Numbered from the stretch's first letter, positions 18,144-27,881 are shown. The stretch: 64,000 nucleotides of DNA from Adhaeribacter aquaticus DSM 16391 (GCF_000473365.1 NZ_KI421517.1:1013363-1077362), one strand, 5' to 3'. Numbers and translations: made by a program. The notes: a model not told the origin generated them from the sequence alone.

Positions 18144-19067
18144 ATGATTATAAGAAAAAAACATAATTGGTTTAAAATGCTTTTTGTCTGGCATGGCTCA
18201 GTTATGCCTGAAATCTGGCCTCGTTTAGTTGTTTTATTTTTATTTTCTGCTACGGTAGTTCATTTCCATGGAACGCTTTTCAATTATAAAGTTCCTTTAA
18301 ATCCGGCTCCGTTTACTTTGTTAGGGGTAGCATTGGCTATTTTTATGGGCTTCCGCAACAGTGCCAGTTATGACCGGTGGTGGGAAGCTCGCAAACTATG
18401 GGGTGCTTTAATTTTAGAAACCCGCTCATTGTGCCGCCAGGCGCTAACCCTAACCCACTTACCTGCTAACTCCGAGCATATCCAACACTTTGTGCAGCTG
18501 CTTATAGCTTATACTTATGCCCTGAAGCACCAACTCCGGCAAACAGATGCTACCGCTGACCTACAAAGGCTTTTACCCCCTGATTTAGTACAACTATTAC
18601 AGACAAAAACCTTTAAGCCGGTAATACTTCTAACAGAGATGGGGTTATGGTTGCAAAACCGGCGTAAAGAAGGCAATTTGGACTCTATAACCCTCACCGC
18701 CTTTGATCAGAATTTAAATCAACTATCGGGCATTGTGGCCGGTTGCGAGCGCATTGCCAATACACCAATACCATATACCTATAGTGTAATGCTACACCGC
18801 ACTGTTTATGTATATGGCTTTCTGCTACCATTCGGGCTAGTAGATAGCATTGGCTGGATGACACCTTTTATGGTAGTATTTATTGGGTTTACTTTTATTG
18901 CACTGGATGCCATAGTAGCGGAAATTGAAGATCCTTTTGGTCAGGAACCCAACGATCTTGCCTTAAATGCAATGAGCTACACCGTTGAAAAAAGTTTACT
19001 GGAGATGATTGGACAAAAAGCTCCTGAGCTTCAGGTAAAGGTGAAGAATAAATTTGTATTGGACTAA
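18144..19067 (+). CDS. Bestrophin-like (UPF0187) chloride channel family protein
   Basis: From the ATG at 18144 the product is 307 residues and starts MIIRKKHNWFKMLFVWHGSV, the usual start of bacterial bestrophins. The frame is open upstream from a TTG at 18069, but that adds 25 residues not expected for the family. The signature ALAIFMGFRNSASYDRWWEARKLWG is present, as are hydrophobic segments near residues 25-45, 55-75 and 210-250 and the motif VAEIEDPFGQEPNDLALN at the C-terminal side. Bestrophins form pentameric anion channels. It converges on the AsmA-like gene. A weak 7-bp inverted repeat lies at 19090-19109. Confidence 0.92.
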   Translation: MIIRKKHNWFKMLFVWHGSVMPEIWPRLVVLFLFSATVVHFHGTLFNYKVPLNPAPFTLLGVALAIFMGFRNSASYDRWWEARKLWGALILETRSLCRQALTLTHLPANSEHIQHFVQLLIAYTYALKHQLRQTDATADLQRLLPPDLVQLLQTKTFKPVILLTEMGLWLQNRRKEGNLDSITLTAFDQNLNQLSGIVAGCERIANTPIPYTYSVMLHRTVYVYGFLLPFGLVDSIGWMTPFMVVFIGFTFIALDAIVAEIEDPFGQEPNDLALNAMSYTVEKSLLEMIGQKAPELQVKVKNKFVLD

Positions 19068-19159
19068 TAAGAGCTTTATTAAGGTTCTAATCAAATTTAT
19101 ATATTTGATCTATTAGTTATTCTTTCTAGTAAGTTAATCCAATAACAACATTATCCTGT

Positions 19160-21697
19160 TTAAAAATTAAAGTACTCGTCTTCTTCCAACTGCACCTCTT
19201 TTTTCTCTTCTGTTTTTTTACCTCTTAAAATATTGGTAACTATTTGTTTTTCACGCTTTAAATCCTGCACTATTTTATTTTTAACCCGCTCTTTATCAAA
19301 GGCAAATTTATAGTTTGTTTCGTTTCCTTTAAGGGTTAGAAATAAATTAGGAGTACCCGTATTCGTGCCTGTCAGGCTCCCGTAGCCCTCATGTTGACCT
19401 CGTGCTTTTCCCATAGTCAGCGGAATCCGGAATTTATAGTCCATTTGCTGATCAAAGGTATGCGTGCCCTGAATACCAATAACCGGAACTCTGGAAACAT
19501 TAGACCGGATCTCCATTTCAGGAATGTAAACTGTCCGGCTTTGAATAAAAATGCTATTGCTAAGCTCGGAGAACCGAATATTGGCGAGCTCCCGCCGGTG
19601 CGCAAAAACTGATAACTTCTGCATGGGCTCAAAATTAATTAATTGCCCATTACGAATGGTGGCTTTCACTTCTGCTTCCATTTTATCTGTTATGGCATTT
19701 AACTGGTTGTCAAAATACAAATCCGAGTCTACAGTGGCTGTTAATTCTCCTTTTAAATGACGTTGCACAATAAAATTCTGACCAAAGTTTTCAAACACGT
19801 AAAACAAGCTATCTACCTGAATCTGATCAAGACGAGCCTTGGTATTTACTTTTATTCTATTGGCTGAACGCGCATCTAAATTACCTTGTATTCCAAACTT
19901 ACCTCCCATAACCTGAAGCGAAATATGCGGTGAGGAAACAATTTGATCTTTAAGCCTTACTTGCCCGCGGGCATTAGTACCTGTAAATCTCCTAAACCGC
20001 ATCTTACCTATATGGGCATTTATATTAAAATCAAAATAGGGAGATAAAACAAGGCGATAATCGTTATAAGCTTTACTTTTACTTGCGGGCTTACCAGGTG
20101 CTTTTGCCACTCCAGCTCCGTTTTTTTCTACGGTACTGCTTAATAATTCATCAAAATTAACAAATCTAGATTGTAGATCAGCTTCTATGAATAATTGCTG
20201 CTTCTTTAAAAAGGTCCATCCCAGCATATTCTTAAAATAGCCGTTTAACTTAAAATCTGAACTTCCCAGAAATCCGGTAAAATTAGTTACTGCAACATCA
20301 TTCTTTCGAATTAAGAAGGTTCCGTTTAACTGATGAAAAGGCTGCTGATGCTTTTTTAGCTGAAGACCAACCTGGTGCAATGTTACATCGCCGGAAGCAG
20401 TAATTCCGGTGCGGTGGGTGCTCGATTTTAAAGCACTTATTTTCGCGGAGAGATTTATAGCGACATTGGCTAATCCGTTGGCCCTTTTTACTTCTTCCAT
20501 GGGAAACAAACCAAAGAAATGAGCCAGATCAATATCGGCCTTTAAGTTTAGCTTTATACCAGGATCATTAAAATTACTATAAATTAAATTGCCTGCAAAA
20601 GCACGGTTTTCCAGGGTACCACTTATATCTTTTAAAGTTATTTCCGAAGTAGAGGCATTACGCCTGGCACCATTAGTAAAAAAGCCTTTTAAGTTAATAT
20701 TCCGAAGCTTTTGTTTGTATTGCGGATGGTAAAAAGAAGCTTGTTTGGCGCCAAAATCAATGGTTACAAGAGGATTTTGCTTTCCGTCCATTAATCCATT
20801 AATTTTTCCGTTAAAATATACCACCCCATTACTTTGATATTGACTAAACGGTTTATTGTACTTTTGTGGCAATAAGGCCAGAATGGACTGCACTGTTGTA
20901 TTTTTTCCGGAGAAGTCTAAATTAAGCTTGGTAATGCTTGCATAATCAATAGTACCATTAACCTGATAATCGGCTTTACCTATCTGAATAAGAGAGGGCG
21001 CTATTCTTATACTTTTTCCTGTTGGATTTATTACTAACTGGGTGTTAAGGTAAATTTGTTTGTGGCTAAAGTAATTATTCTTGTCTATAAGTACTTTTTC
21101 TACCCAGGTATTTCCAGTTGTATTAATTTCAATATTGTCTGGCTGCACATTTAAAGCTGCCACCCAATCCTGAGCTACTATTTCATAAAACTGCTTCAGC
21201 CTTTGATCAGAATAAGAAACAGCCACTTTTTTTAAAATTATTTTCTCTAATTGAAAAGCGAAGGCTTCATTTGCGTTAGCCGGAGTACTTTTTTTAAATA
21301 TATTATAGTTCCTTTCCCCGTTAGGTAAAACATTTATCTTTACTTCTCCTTCCTCTAAAAAAAGCTCTTTAACCTTATAATTTTTGCGCCAGATATCATA
21401 TAAACTAAAGGTGCAATAAATTTTTTTCAAGTCTGCCAGGCGTTTATCACTATTAGGCAGGCTTTCTATTACCCGTACCTGATCCAGTTTAACAGAAACC
21501 TGCGGAAATTTATCTATAAACGACAGGGATATTTGCTTTACCTCTACTTTGGTAGCAATATGTTTGTTGGCTTCAGAAATAAAAAGCTGAATTATTTTAT
21601 CCTGATAAAAAAAAAGAAAGGAACCTGCCAAAATAAAAAAAGAAAGAAGGCTTACGACACCCCACAACACAATTCTTACTATAGTTCTGCTTTTCAA
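19160..21697 (-). CDS. AsmA-family inner-membrane-anchored protein
   Basis: This 845-residue protein has a single N-terminal transmembrane helix (about 8-30). An AsmA-type N-terminal domain follows (ATKVEVKQISLSFIDKFPQVSVKLDQVRV), then a long beta-rich periplasmic part and an AsmA C-terminal domain. The C-terminal segment (TIRNGQLINFEPMQKLSVFAHRREL) is charged, and the tail is acidic. AsmA-like proteins are thought to bridge the membranes and take part in lipid transport or outer-membrane assembly. The start codon is TTG (21695-21697), with no ATG available in the open segment upstream. It stands alone on the minus strand. The specific role is unknown. Confidence 0.88.
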   Translation of the reverse strand: MKSRTIVRIVLWGVVSLLSFFILAGSFLFFYQDKIIQLFISEANKHIATKVEVKQISLSFIDKFPQVSVKLDQVRVIESLPNSDKRLADLKKIYCTFSLYDIWRKNYKVKELFLEEGEVKINVLPNGERNYNIFKKSTPANANEAFAFQLEKIILKKVAVSYSDQRLKQFYEIVAQDWVAALNVQPDNIEINTTGNTWVEKVLIDKNNYFSHKQIYLNTQLVINPTGKSIRIAPSLIQIGKADYQVNGTIDYASITKLNLDFSGKNTTVQSILALLPQKYNKPFSQYQSNGVVYFNGKINGLMDGKQNPLVTIDFGAKQASFYHPQYKQKLRNINLKGFFTNGARRNASTSEITLKDISGTLENRAFAGNLIYSNFNDPGIKLNLKADIDLAHFFGLFPMEEVKRANGLANVAINLSAKISALKSSTHRTGITASGDVTLHQVGLQLKKHQQPFHQLNGTFLIRKNDVAVTNFTGFLGSSDFKLNGYFKNMLGWTFLKKQQLFIEADLQSRFVNFDELLSSTVEKNGAGVAKAPGKPASKSKAYNDYRLVLSPYFDFNINAHIGKMRFRRFTGTNARGQVRLKDQIVSSPHISLQVMGGKFGIQGNLDARSANRIKVNTKARLDQIQVDSLFYVFENFGQNFIVQRHLKGELTATVDSDLYFDNQLNAITDKMEAEVKATIRNGQLINFEPMQKLSVFAHRRELANIRFSELSNSIFIQSRTVYIPEMEIRSNVSRVPVIGIQGTHTFDQQMDYKFRIPLTMGKARGQHEGYGSLTGTNTGTPNLFLTLKGNETNYKFAFDKERVKNKIVQDLKREKQIVTNILRGKKTEEKKEVQLEEDEYFNF

Positions 21698-21887
21698 GGC
21701 AATAGGTTTTAAAACTAGTTTCCTGCTTTATAAAGATACGGGTAAGCCGGAAGATCGCCAAGATTTAGATAATGCCCATCAAGATTTTTTTTTACTTTTT
21801 TTTGCAAAAACATTTGCACATTCAAAAAAAAAGCCGACATTTGCATCACCAAAACGATAACAACAGGTTATCAGAAAGTAAAAAAAA

Positions 21888-21962
21888 GGGGTGTTAGCTC
21901 AGCTGGTTCAGAGCACCTGCCTTACAAGCAGGGGGTCACTGGTTCGAATCCAGTACGCCCCA
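21888..21962 (+). tRNA. tRNA-Val (anticodon UAC)
   Basis: The cloverleaf is complete. The acceptor GGGGTGT pairs with ACGCCCC, the D-arm is AGCTCAGCTGGTTCAGAGCA, and the anticodon stem CCTGC/GCAGG encloses CTTACAA with TAC at 21923-21925. The T-arm contains GGTTCGAATCC. The discriminator is A, and CCA is not encoded (CAC follows). Confidence 0.97.
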
Positions 21963-21970
21963 CACTAATA

Positions 21971-22014
21971 AAAAAGCACTTATATCGACATACTGATGTA
22001 AGTGCTTTTTTTAT
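21971..22014 (+). terminator. Terminator after tRNA-Val
   Basis: A 12-bp stem (AAAAAGCACTTA with TAAGTGCTTTTT) around a 16-nt loop is followed by more T residues. Confidence 0.85.
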
Positions 22015-22764
22015 TTATACACAATTGCCCATATCCCCTTCCCCAATAACCTAAATCCAATCTATATCTTAGCTTTATAAAGTTTGAAGGTTTGAAATGG
22101 ATTATGTCTCAATCACCGTTACCAGACAAGTCTAAGGCTTAGGCTATAGGGAACCAACAATAATAACATCATTTGCCGTTGGACATGGTTACAGAACCGA
22201 ATTGCTGATAAGTTTGATGTTGAATCTGTAAATTTGACAAAATCATTTATCCGTTGAAAGCTGAAAAAGCACATGACCTTTCAATAAGTCGGAAAAATTG
22301 AAGAGCAGTATAATTTGGCTGAGCCTGACTCAAATAAACTAGCTTCTGCATTGCAAACTAGCCTGAATCAAAGTTATCTTATAGTAGTAATTACCAACAT
22401 TTACAAGAGCCCTATATTAGGCAATTTATCAGAAGACTAAAGATGAATTGTTTGAGCTGGTTAAGGAGTGATAGGCAAATCGATCATTTCTTAAAACTTT
22501 TTTTTTGCATCGCATTACCGAAGCTTATAAATGCATTTAACTATTAACCGAATTAAATAAAAAAAGGGTTAATGCGAAATTGCTATAAGCTACAGCGCCT
22601 GTCATTAATTCAGTAACTTCAGTTGTATTATTCAAATTCATTTTACGCAAACTAAACTTGCGATACAAAAAGCGGAGGTTGTCGATATTATAAAATCTAA
22701 GGAGGATATTTATTTATAGGATGCAATGAAGGTACAGCTTAATGAAAAAAAGTTTAGGCTATTA
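22015..22764. other. Decayed region with no intact gene
   Basis: About 750 bp after tRNA-Val hold no open frame of useful length. Short coding-like patches survive between stops and shifts, for example EPDSNKLASALQTSLNQSY near 22320-22380 and HFTQTKLAIQKAEVVDIIKS near 22640-22700. They may be remains of one or more genes that decayed after insertion near the tRNA, but no family was recognised. Confidence 0.45.
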
Positions 22765-23637
22765 TTAATTGGTTTTTCTCTTGAAAGGAAAAGCTTGTTG
22801 CTGTAAAAAAGAACCCGGATATTTTTCCACTTCATCAAAACCCAATTCAATATCCCGACCATCTTCAGGAATATAAGCTGTTTTGAAAATATAGTCCCAG
22901 ATACTTAGGCTAATGCCATAATTGGCGCCGTAACGGTGCGGCATTTGTTTGGCGTGGTGCCAGATGTGCATCTGCGGATTATTAATTAAATAGCGCAAGG
23001 GGCCTAATGGCACCCGAAAATTGGAATGGTTAAAATGCCCGATAGCAGTAGCAAAAATGTGAACCAGGAAGAAGTCCTGGATGCCAAAGCCAATCATAGC
23101 AAGCGGGATGTATTCAAGGGTACGGTATACCATCGTTTCCATCCAGTGAAACCGCAGGTGTGCGGCAAACCCCATTTGCTGTACGGAGTGGTGTACTTTA
23201 TGAAATTCCCACAAAAATTCTACACGGTGCAATAAACGGTGTACGTTCCATTGAATAAAATCGCGAACCAGAAATAAGGTCAGGAGCTGGCCCCCAACCG
23301 GCCAGGTATTTATTTCAAAAGCCACAATATTCTTCAAGCCAAAAAGAGCCAGGAAATCATTAAAAGCCTGCACCCCAATGTTAGAAAAAGCATTAAAACC
23401 TACCAGTGAAAACAAAAAGAAATTAAAAAACATGTAAAAGCCATCGAGCCAGAAATCCTGCCGGATTTTAGCTTGGTGCTGGCGCCAAGGCGTAATTATT
23501 TCCAATGACCAGAATAATAGCGACAAACCTAATAACCAATAGAAGTAGTTGCCCCATGAGGGGTATAATAACTCGTTCAGTAAATAGCTGCCGTAGTCAG
23601 AAAACGACTTTAAGAATATATTCCAGTACTTTTCCAT
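22765..23637 (-). CDS. Sterol desaturase/fatty acid hydroxylase superfamily protein
   Basis: From the ATG at 23635-23637, which has a good GGAGAG ribosome site, the product is 290 residues. The longer frame would overlap the upstream gene by 31 bp. It has several membrane helices and the diiron histidine clusters HRLLH, HKVHH, HFNHS and HIWHH, followed by HRYGANYGISLSIWDYIF. These membrane enzymes hydroxylate or desaturate lipids using O2. The gene starts 11 bp after the rhodanese stop, so they form an operon. The substrate is unknown. Bacterial members act on fatty acids, carotenoids or hopanoid/sterol-like lipids. Confidence 0.9.
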   Translation of the reverse strand: MEKYWNIFLKSFSDYGSYLLNELLYPSWGNYFYWLLGLSLLFWSLEIITPWRQHQAKIRQDFWLDGFYMFFNFFLFSLVGFNAFSNIGVQAFNDFLALFGLKNIVAFEINTWPVGGQLLTLFLVRDFIQWNVHRLLHRVEFLWEFHKVHHSVQQMGFAAHLRFHWMETMVYRTLEYIPLAMIGFGIQDFFLVHIFATAIGHFNHSNFRVPLGPLRYLINNPQMHIWHHAKQMPHRYGANYGISLSIWDYIFKTAYIPEDGRDIELGFDEVEKYPGSFLQQQAFPFKRKTN

Positions 23638-23648
23638 CTCTCCATTAT

Positions 23649-24155
23649 CTAGAAAACCTTTGTTCCTTTGTGCAGCCACTTGCCCCAGCTTCTGGAATAA
23701 GTATGTACTTCTGTGGTAGGTTCCAGTTGTTTTTTATAAACCGGCTGGTCTTGGTTTACCCACTCAAAGATGCTACCGTACAAATTCCGGACATTAGTGA
23801 AGCCAGCTTTTAAAAGTCTTTCGCCCACTTTTTCGCTTCTATAACCCACCGAACAATATACTATTATAAGAGTTTGTTTTGGCAGACTTTGTATCCGGCT
23901 CAGACTAAAATCTTTGTAACCAACCCACCTTGCTCCTTTAATGTGGCTTACCTCATATTCTGCTCTTTCCCGAGTGTCCAGGAAAACGGCTTCAGCAGTT
24001 AATTGTGCAGCTTCAGATACGGTTATGAGTGGAACCGTTTTCCGGTACATAACCTCCAGCATCTTTTTATAGTGCGGGTTTATTGTTTGTGCAAAAAGCT
24101 CATGTATTGAAAACACCATGTATATAACAATCAGTATTTTAACTAAATTTTTCAT
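23649..24155 (-). CDS. Exported rhodanese-like protein
   Basis: The 168-residue protein has a signal peptide ending near residue 22 (IHELFAQ) and one rhodanese domain. It contains AVFLDTRERAEYEVSHIKGARWVGY and the active-site loop CSVGYRSEK with the catalytic cysteine at 101. Such single-domain proteins transfer sulfane sulfur or serve as persulfide carriers. Here it would act in the periplasm. It is the first gene of a two-gene operon with the sterol desaturase-type hydroxylase. That pairing is unexplained, but sulfur carriage to or protection of a diiron membrane enzyme is conceivable. Confidence 0.9.
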   Translation of the reverse strand: MKNLVKILIVIYMVFSIHELFAQTINPHYKKMLEVMYRKTVPLITVSEAAQLTAEAVFLDTRERAEYEVSHIKGARWVGYKDFSLSRIQSLPKQTLIIVYCSVGYRSEKVGERLLKAGFTNVRNLYGSIFEWVNQDQPVYKKQLEPTTEVHTYSRSWGKWLHKGTKVF

Positions 24156-24449
24156 GATGACAATTTAGATTTTCTAAAGCGATCTGCTAAGGTATTACCA
24201 TTGCTTTTAATAATGTATATTATTAGCAAGGTTAAGTAACCAATTAAAATACGTTATTCAGAAGCCCGGAGGAATACCATCCAAAGAATATTTAAGGATA
24301 AAGTAGTTATTAGTTAGATTAAAAACTTTCCGGAAGTAAAACCTGCTTGGAAGTGGTTTAAAGAATAAGGTTGGATGTGCTTCGCCCTTAATAATGATAT
24401 TTGTAACGAAGCCTTGTCCCGATAGTATACTAGTAAAAATAATTAAGTT
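24156..24449. other. Intergenic region with a possible coding relic
   Basis: The 294-bp gap between divergent genes contains a coding-like patch on the plus strand at about 24320-24420 (IKNFPEVKPAWKWFKE, stop, then GWMCFALNND). It suggests a decayed gene end. No clear promoter box was found. Confidence 0.3.
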
Positions 24450-27125
24450 TTGCCGTTGAAAATAATTTTACATCGTTTGTGGCACACGCTGCTGGCTCTA
24501 CTGAAGTTCTGCTGGAAATACATCGCTCAGCCTTTGTATACCTTTGGCAAACGCAAAAGTGTAGCCTATTACCAATTACATAAACACCGCTTAACTGCTC
24601 CATATTGGCAGCACAAATACCGGCAAGTACAAACTTATAACTGGCGCAAAGCCAAAGTCTCGGATTTTTCCTTTTTCTTTAAAGGCGTACTTCGGCTAAG
24701 CCTGATCTTTGTTTTAGTTTTTTTTCTCTTCTACCTGGCCACTTATATTGGATTCTTCGGGAGCCTTCCTTCCCGCAATGATTTAAAAGCCCGGCAAAAC
24801 AATACGGCCTCGGAAGTTTATTCCGCCGACAGCGTTTTACTGGGCCGCTACTACATTCAGGACCGAACCAACGTAAAGTACCAGGACATAGCCCCGCATG
24901 CCGTTGAGGCGTTGATTGCCACGGAAGATGCCCGGTTTTACGAACATGCCGGCGTAGACCACAGGAGTTTGCTGCGGGTATTCTTTAAGTCCATTTTGTT
25001 CCAGAAAGAAAGTTCTGGTGGCGGAAGTACTTTAAGTCAGCAGTTAGCCAAAAACCTGTACCCTCGAAAGCATTACTGGTTTTTTAGTACCCCCATCAAT
25101 AAATTCCGGGAGTTTATTATAGCCCGACGCTTAGAAAAGGTATATTCCAAGCAAGAAATCTTGGAACTCTATCTGAATACCGTGCCCATGGGTGGCGATT
25201 TGTACGGGATAGAACGGGCCTCCCGCCGGTTTTTTAATACTTCCGCCGATTCGCTTAAAATAGAAGAAGCTGCCGTGTTAATCGGGATGCTAAAAGCCAC
25301 TACCACCTATAATCCCCGGCTGAACCTGGAAAAGTCCCGGACCCGTCGCAATGTGGTCCTGAACCAGATGGTAAAATATGGCTACCTCTCCCCAGAAAAA
25401 GCCTCCACACTTAAAGAAAAGCCTATAAGGTTGGAGTACCGCTACCAAACCCACAATGATGGGCTGGCACCATACTTCCGGGAACAACTGCGTCTGGAAC
25501 TGGTAAAATGGTGCGCGGATCAAAAGAAGCCGGATGGCACATCCTATAACCTTTATACCGATGGCTTAAGAATTTACACTACCCTAGACTCCAAAATGCA
25601 ACAGCTGGCCGAGCAGGCCGTCCGGAGAAGAATAGCCCGTTTGCAAAACCAATTTGATGCGCACTGGCGCGGGCGTACTCCTTGGGGCAGTAACCAGGAA
25701 GTCATTAAAACAGCTATGCGAGCCTCTGATCGCTACAAGAAGTTAAAAGCGGCAGGCTTATCAGAAGGCGAAATAGAAACAGAGTTTGCGGAGCCGGTTT
25801 CCATGCAGGTTTTTAGCTGGAACAAGAGTAGCAAAAAAGAAATGAGTCCTTTGGATTCCATTCGCTATTACCAGAAATTCCTGAATGCCGGACTAATTGC
25901 CATTGAGCCTTATACTGGTTTTGTGAAAGCCTGGGTGGGCGGTATTAACCACCATGTCTTTAAATACGACCACGTGCGTTCTAAGCGCCAGGTTGGCTCC
26001 ACCTTTAAACCGATTGTGTATGCGGCTGCCCTGGAGCAAGGTATGGACCCTTGCACCCCCTTCCCTAATCAGCGCATGACGTATGCTAATTATGATAACT
26101 GGTCTCCCCGGAATGCCGATGGGAAATACGGTGGCGAATACACTATGCGCGATGCCCTGGCCCATTCGGTAAATACAGTTTCCGCCCAGATAATCATGAA
26201 GGCAGGGATAGAACCAACTGTTTCGCTGGCGCACCGGTTGGGTATAAAAAGTACGTTACCCAAGGTGCCCGCTTTAGCTTTAGGTACGGCTAATTTATCT
26301 TTATTCGAAATGGTGCAGGCGTACATGACGCTCGCTAATTTCGGTTACCGGTTAAATCCCACCTACATCACCAAAATTGTCAATAATAAAGGCGAGGCTA
26401 TTAGGCAGTTTTCTCCGGATATGAACCCCAAACAGGTATTGGCTCCAGAACACGCGGCTACTATTGTGCATTTACTTAAAGGCGTAGTAGACGAAGGATC
26501 AGCCCGAAGGTTACGGTCGGAGTTTGGGCTGGCCATGGATATTGCCGGGAAAACTGGTACGACCCAAAACCATTCGGATGGCTGGTTTATAGGCATTACC
26601 CCCGGACTGGTTACCGGTGTTTGGGTAGGAGCTGAGAACCCGCTGGTTAGATTCCGGACCCTTAACCTGGGGCAGGGCTCTAATACCGCTTTGCCGATTT
26701 GGGGAGAGTTTATCAGTAAAGTGGTGCGTACTCCTAAGTTTGCTAGTTACCGATACACCCGGTTCCGTCCTTTACCGCCGGATGTGGAGGCAAAATTAAC
26801 CTGTAATTCTTTCCTGGAACCGGAACCACAAGTGGTGCAAGCCTCTTTCCTGGATAGATTATTAAACCATTTACCCGGCAGAGGCAACCACCGGGAAGAA
26901 GATCGGGGCTGGGGAGCCCGCCGCGACCGTGACCGTTACGAACGGGAGGAAAAAGACCGGTGGAAGGAAGAAGAAAAGTGGCAGGAAGAGCGGGAAAAGA
27001 AACAGGAAGAAGAAAATAAAAAAAAATGGGAGGACGACCGAAAATGGCGGGAAGAGCGCGGTAAAAAGCTGGAGGAACGTTTGAAAAAGTGGAGGAAGGA
27101 AGGCCGTAAATGGCGCGATAATTAA
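24450..27125 (+). CDS. Class A penicillin-binding protein (PBP1A type) with charged C-terminal tail
   Basis: The 891-residue bifunctional peptidoglycan synthase has a basic cytoplasmic N-terminus and a membrane helix at about 80-101. The GT51 glycosyltransferase domain includes ATEDARFYEH (catalytic Glu 159) and GGSTLSQQLAKNLY (190-203). The transpeptidase domain has STFK (Ser 517), SVN (573-575) and KTGT (701-704). The start is TTG at 24450 (or 24456), since a TAA lies directly upstream and no ATG is near. The last 77 residues (815-891) are almost all Lys, Arg, Glu and Asp, with Trp pairs at 838/844, 860/866 and 881/888. This extension is not part of the usual family and probably forms a long charged helix in the periplasm. 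Confidence 0.96.
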   Translation: MPLKIILHRLWHTLLALLKFCWKYIAQPLYTFGKRKSVAYYQLHKHRLTAPYWQHKYRQVQTYNWRKAKVSDFSFFFKGVLRLSLIFVLVFFLFYLATYIGFFGSLPSRNDLKARQNNTASEVYSADSVLLGRYYIQDRTNVKYQDIAPHAVEALIATEDARFYEHAGVDHRSLLRVFFKSILFQKESSGGGSTLSQQLAKNLYPRKHYWFFSTPINKFREFIIARRLEKVYSKQEILELYLNTVPMGGDLYGIERASRRFFNTSADSLKIEEAAVLIGMLKATTTYNPRLNLEKSRTRRNVVLNQMVKYGYLSPEKASTLKEKPIRLEYRYQTHNDGLAPYFREQLRLELVKWCADQKKPDGTSYNLYTDGLRIYTTLDSKMQQLAEQAVRRRIARLQNQFDAHWRGRTPWGSNQEVIKTAMRASDRYKKLKAAGLSEGEIETEFAEPVSMQVFSWNKSSKKEMSPLDSIRYYQKFLNAGLIAIEPYTGFVKAWVGGINHHVFKYDHVRSKRQVGSTFKPIVYAAALEQGMDPCTPFPNQRMTYANYDNWSPRNADGKYGGEYTMRDALAHSVNTVSAQIIMKAGIEPTVSLAHRLGIKSTLPKVPALALGTANLSLFEMVQAYMTLANFGYRLNPTYITKIVNNKGEAIRQFSPDMNPKQVLAPEHAATIVHLLKGVVDEGSARRLRSEFGLAMDIAGKTGTTQNHSDGWFIGITPGLVTGVWVGAENPLVRFRTLNLGQGSNTALPIWGEFISKVVRTPKFASYRYTRFRPLPPDVEAKLTCNSFLEPEPQVVQASFLDRLLNHLPGRGNHREEDRGWGARRDRDRYEREEKDRWKEEEKWQEEREKKQEEENKKKWEDDRKWREERGKKLEERLKKWRKEGRKWRDN

Positions 27126-27183
27126 AGCGGAAAAGTTGTGGTATGAACTTTGATTTACTTAAAGAAACAAACTAAAAAAAGCC

Positions 27184-27804
27184 ATGCGTAGCAAGATGAT
27201 CAAAATTATCCCGTTTATAATCGGCTCCGGCTTGTACTTATCCCTGGTATCAACGGCTATTGCCCAAGGTAAAGGCAATGATAAAAAAGACGAAAGGGAT
27301 AAATGGGAAAAAGAATATAAAGAGGATAAGGATAAGAGAGAAAAAGAGTACAAAGATCGGTATAAAGACGATGAACGTTATAAAAATACCGGACCTTATA
27401 CCAATAGGGAAAAACGGGATAGAGATGATGATAAGGACTACGACCGGGACCGGGATTATGACCGCAACGGCCGACGCCGCAATGGCGGTTTAGGTGGTGT
27501 GTTGGGACGGGTGATTTTTCCGCCGGTGGGTTCGCCGGGGCCAAGACAATTAGCAGGTGTTCCCAAAGGGCACTACCCACCGCCGGGTGAATGCCGGGTG
27601 TGGTATCCGAACCGTCCGCCTGGCCAGCAACCCCCGCCAACCAGTTGCCACAACCTACGGGGCGTTCGGTTAGAGCCAGGAGCTTTTGTTTTACACGGCG
27701 ACCGGGCCTATGATGCCGATTATGACTGGCGGGAAGAAGAACGCCGTCGGCCAGGTTCAGTAGGGCGCGATATTCTGGATATTCTTTTTCCTCCCCGCCG
27801 TTAA
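27184..27804 (+). CDS. Secreted charged-repeat protein with PPPGxCRxWYP motif
   Basis: The 206-residue protein has a signal peptide ending near residue 28 (LVSTAIAQG). Residues 30-95 are dominated by Lys, Glu, Asp, Arg and Tyr with repeated KEYK, DKREKEYK and YDRDRDYDR units. A glycine-rich linker leads to a conserved-looking Pro/Cys module (129-152: GHYPPPGECRVWYP, then RPPGQQPPP) known from small exported proteins of unknown role in many bacteria. The gene starts 58 bp after the PBP1A gene, whose tail is similarly charged. The two may be co-transcribed and act together at the cell wall, which is inference. No enzymatic domain was recognised. Confidence 0.75.
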   Translation: MRSKMIKIIPFIIGSGLYLSLVSTAIAQGKGNDKKDERDKWEKEYKEDKDKREKEYKDRYKDDERYKNTGPYTNREKRDRDDDKDYDRDRDYDRNGRRRNGGLGGVLGRVIFPPVGSPGPRQLAGVPKGHYPPPGECRVWYPNRPPGQQPPPTSCHNLRGVRLEPGAFVLHGDRAYDADYDWREEERRRPGSVGRDILDILFPPRR

Positions 27805-27842
27805 TTTAAGTTTGGAAATTAGTAGTAATCACCAATTGAGCG

Positions 27843-27881
27843 GCTTCTTAAGTGTCATCTGACCTTAGGAAGCTGTTTTTC
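27843..27881 (+). terminator. Terminator after the PBP1A locus
   Basis: A 10-bp stem (GCTTCTTAAG with CTTAGGAAGC, one G-U pair) has an 11-nt loop and is followed by TGTTTTTCT. Confidence 0.7.

Noticed and set aside
19090-19109. 7-bp inverted repeat between convergent bestrophin and AsmA genes
   Set aside because: It is AT-only apart from two pairs and lacks a T-tract, so a terminator call is too weak.
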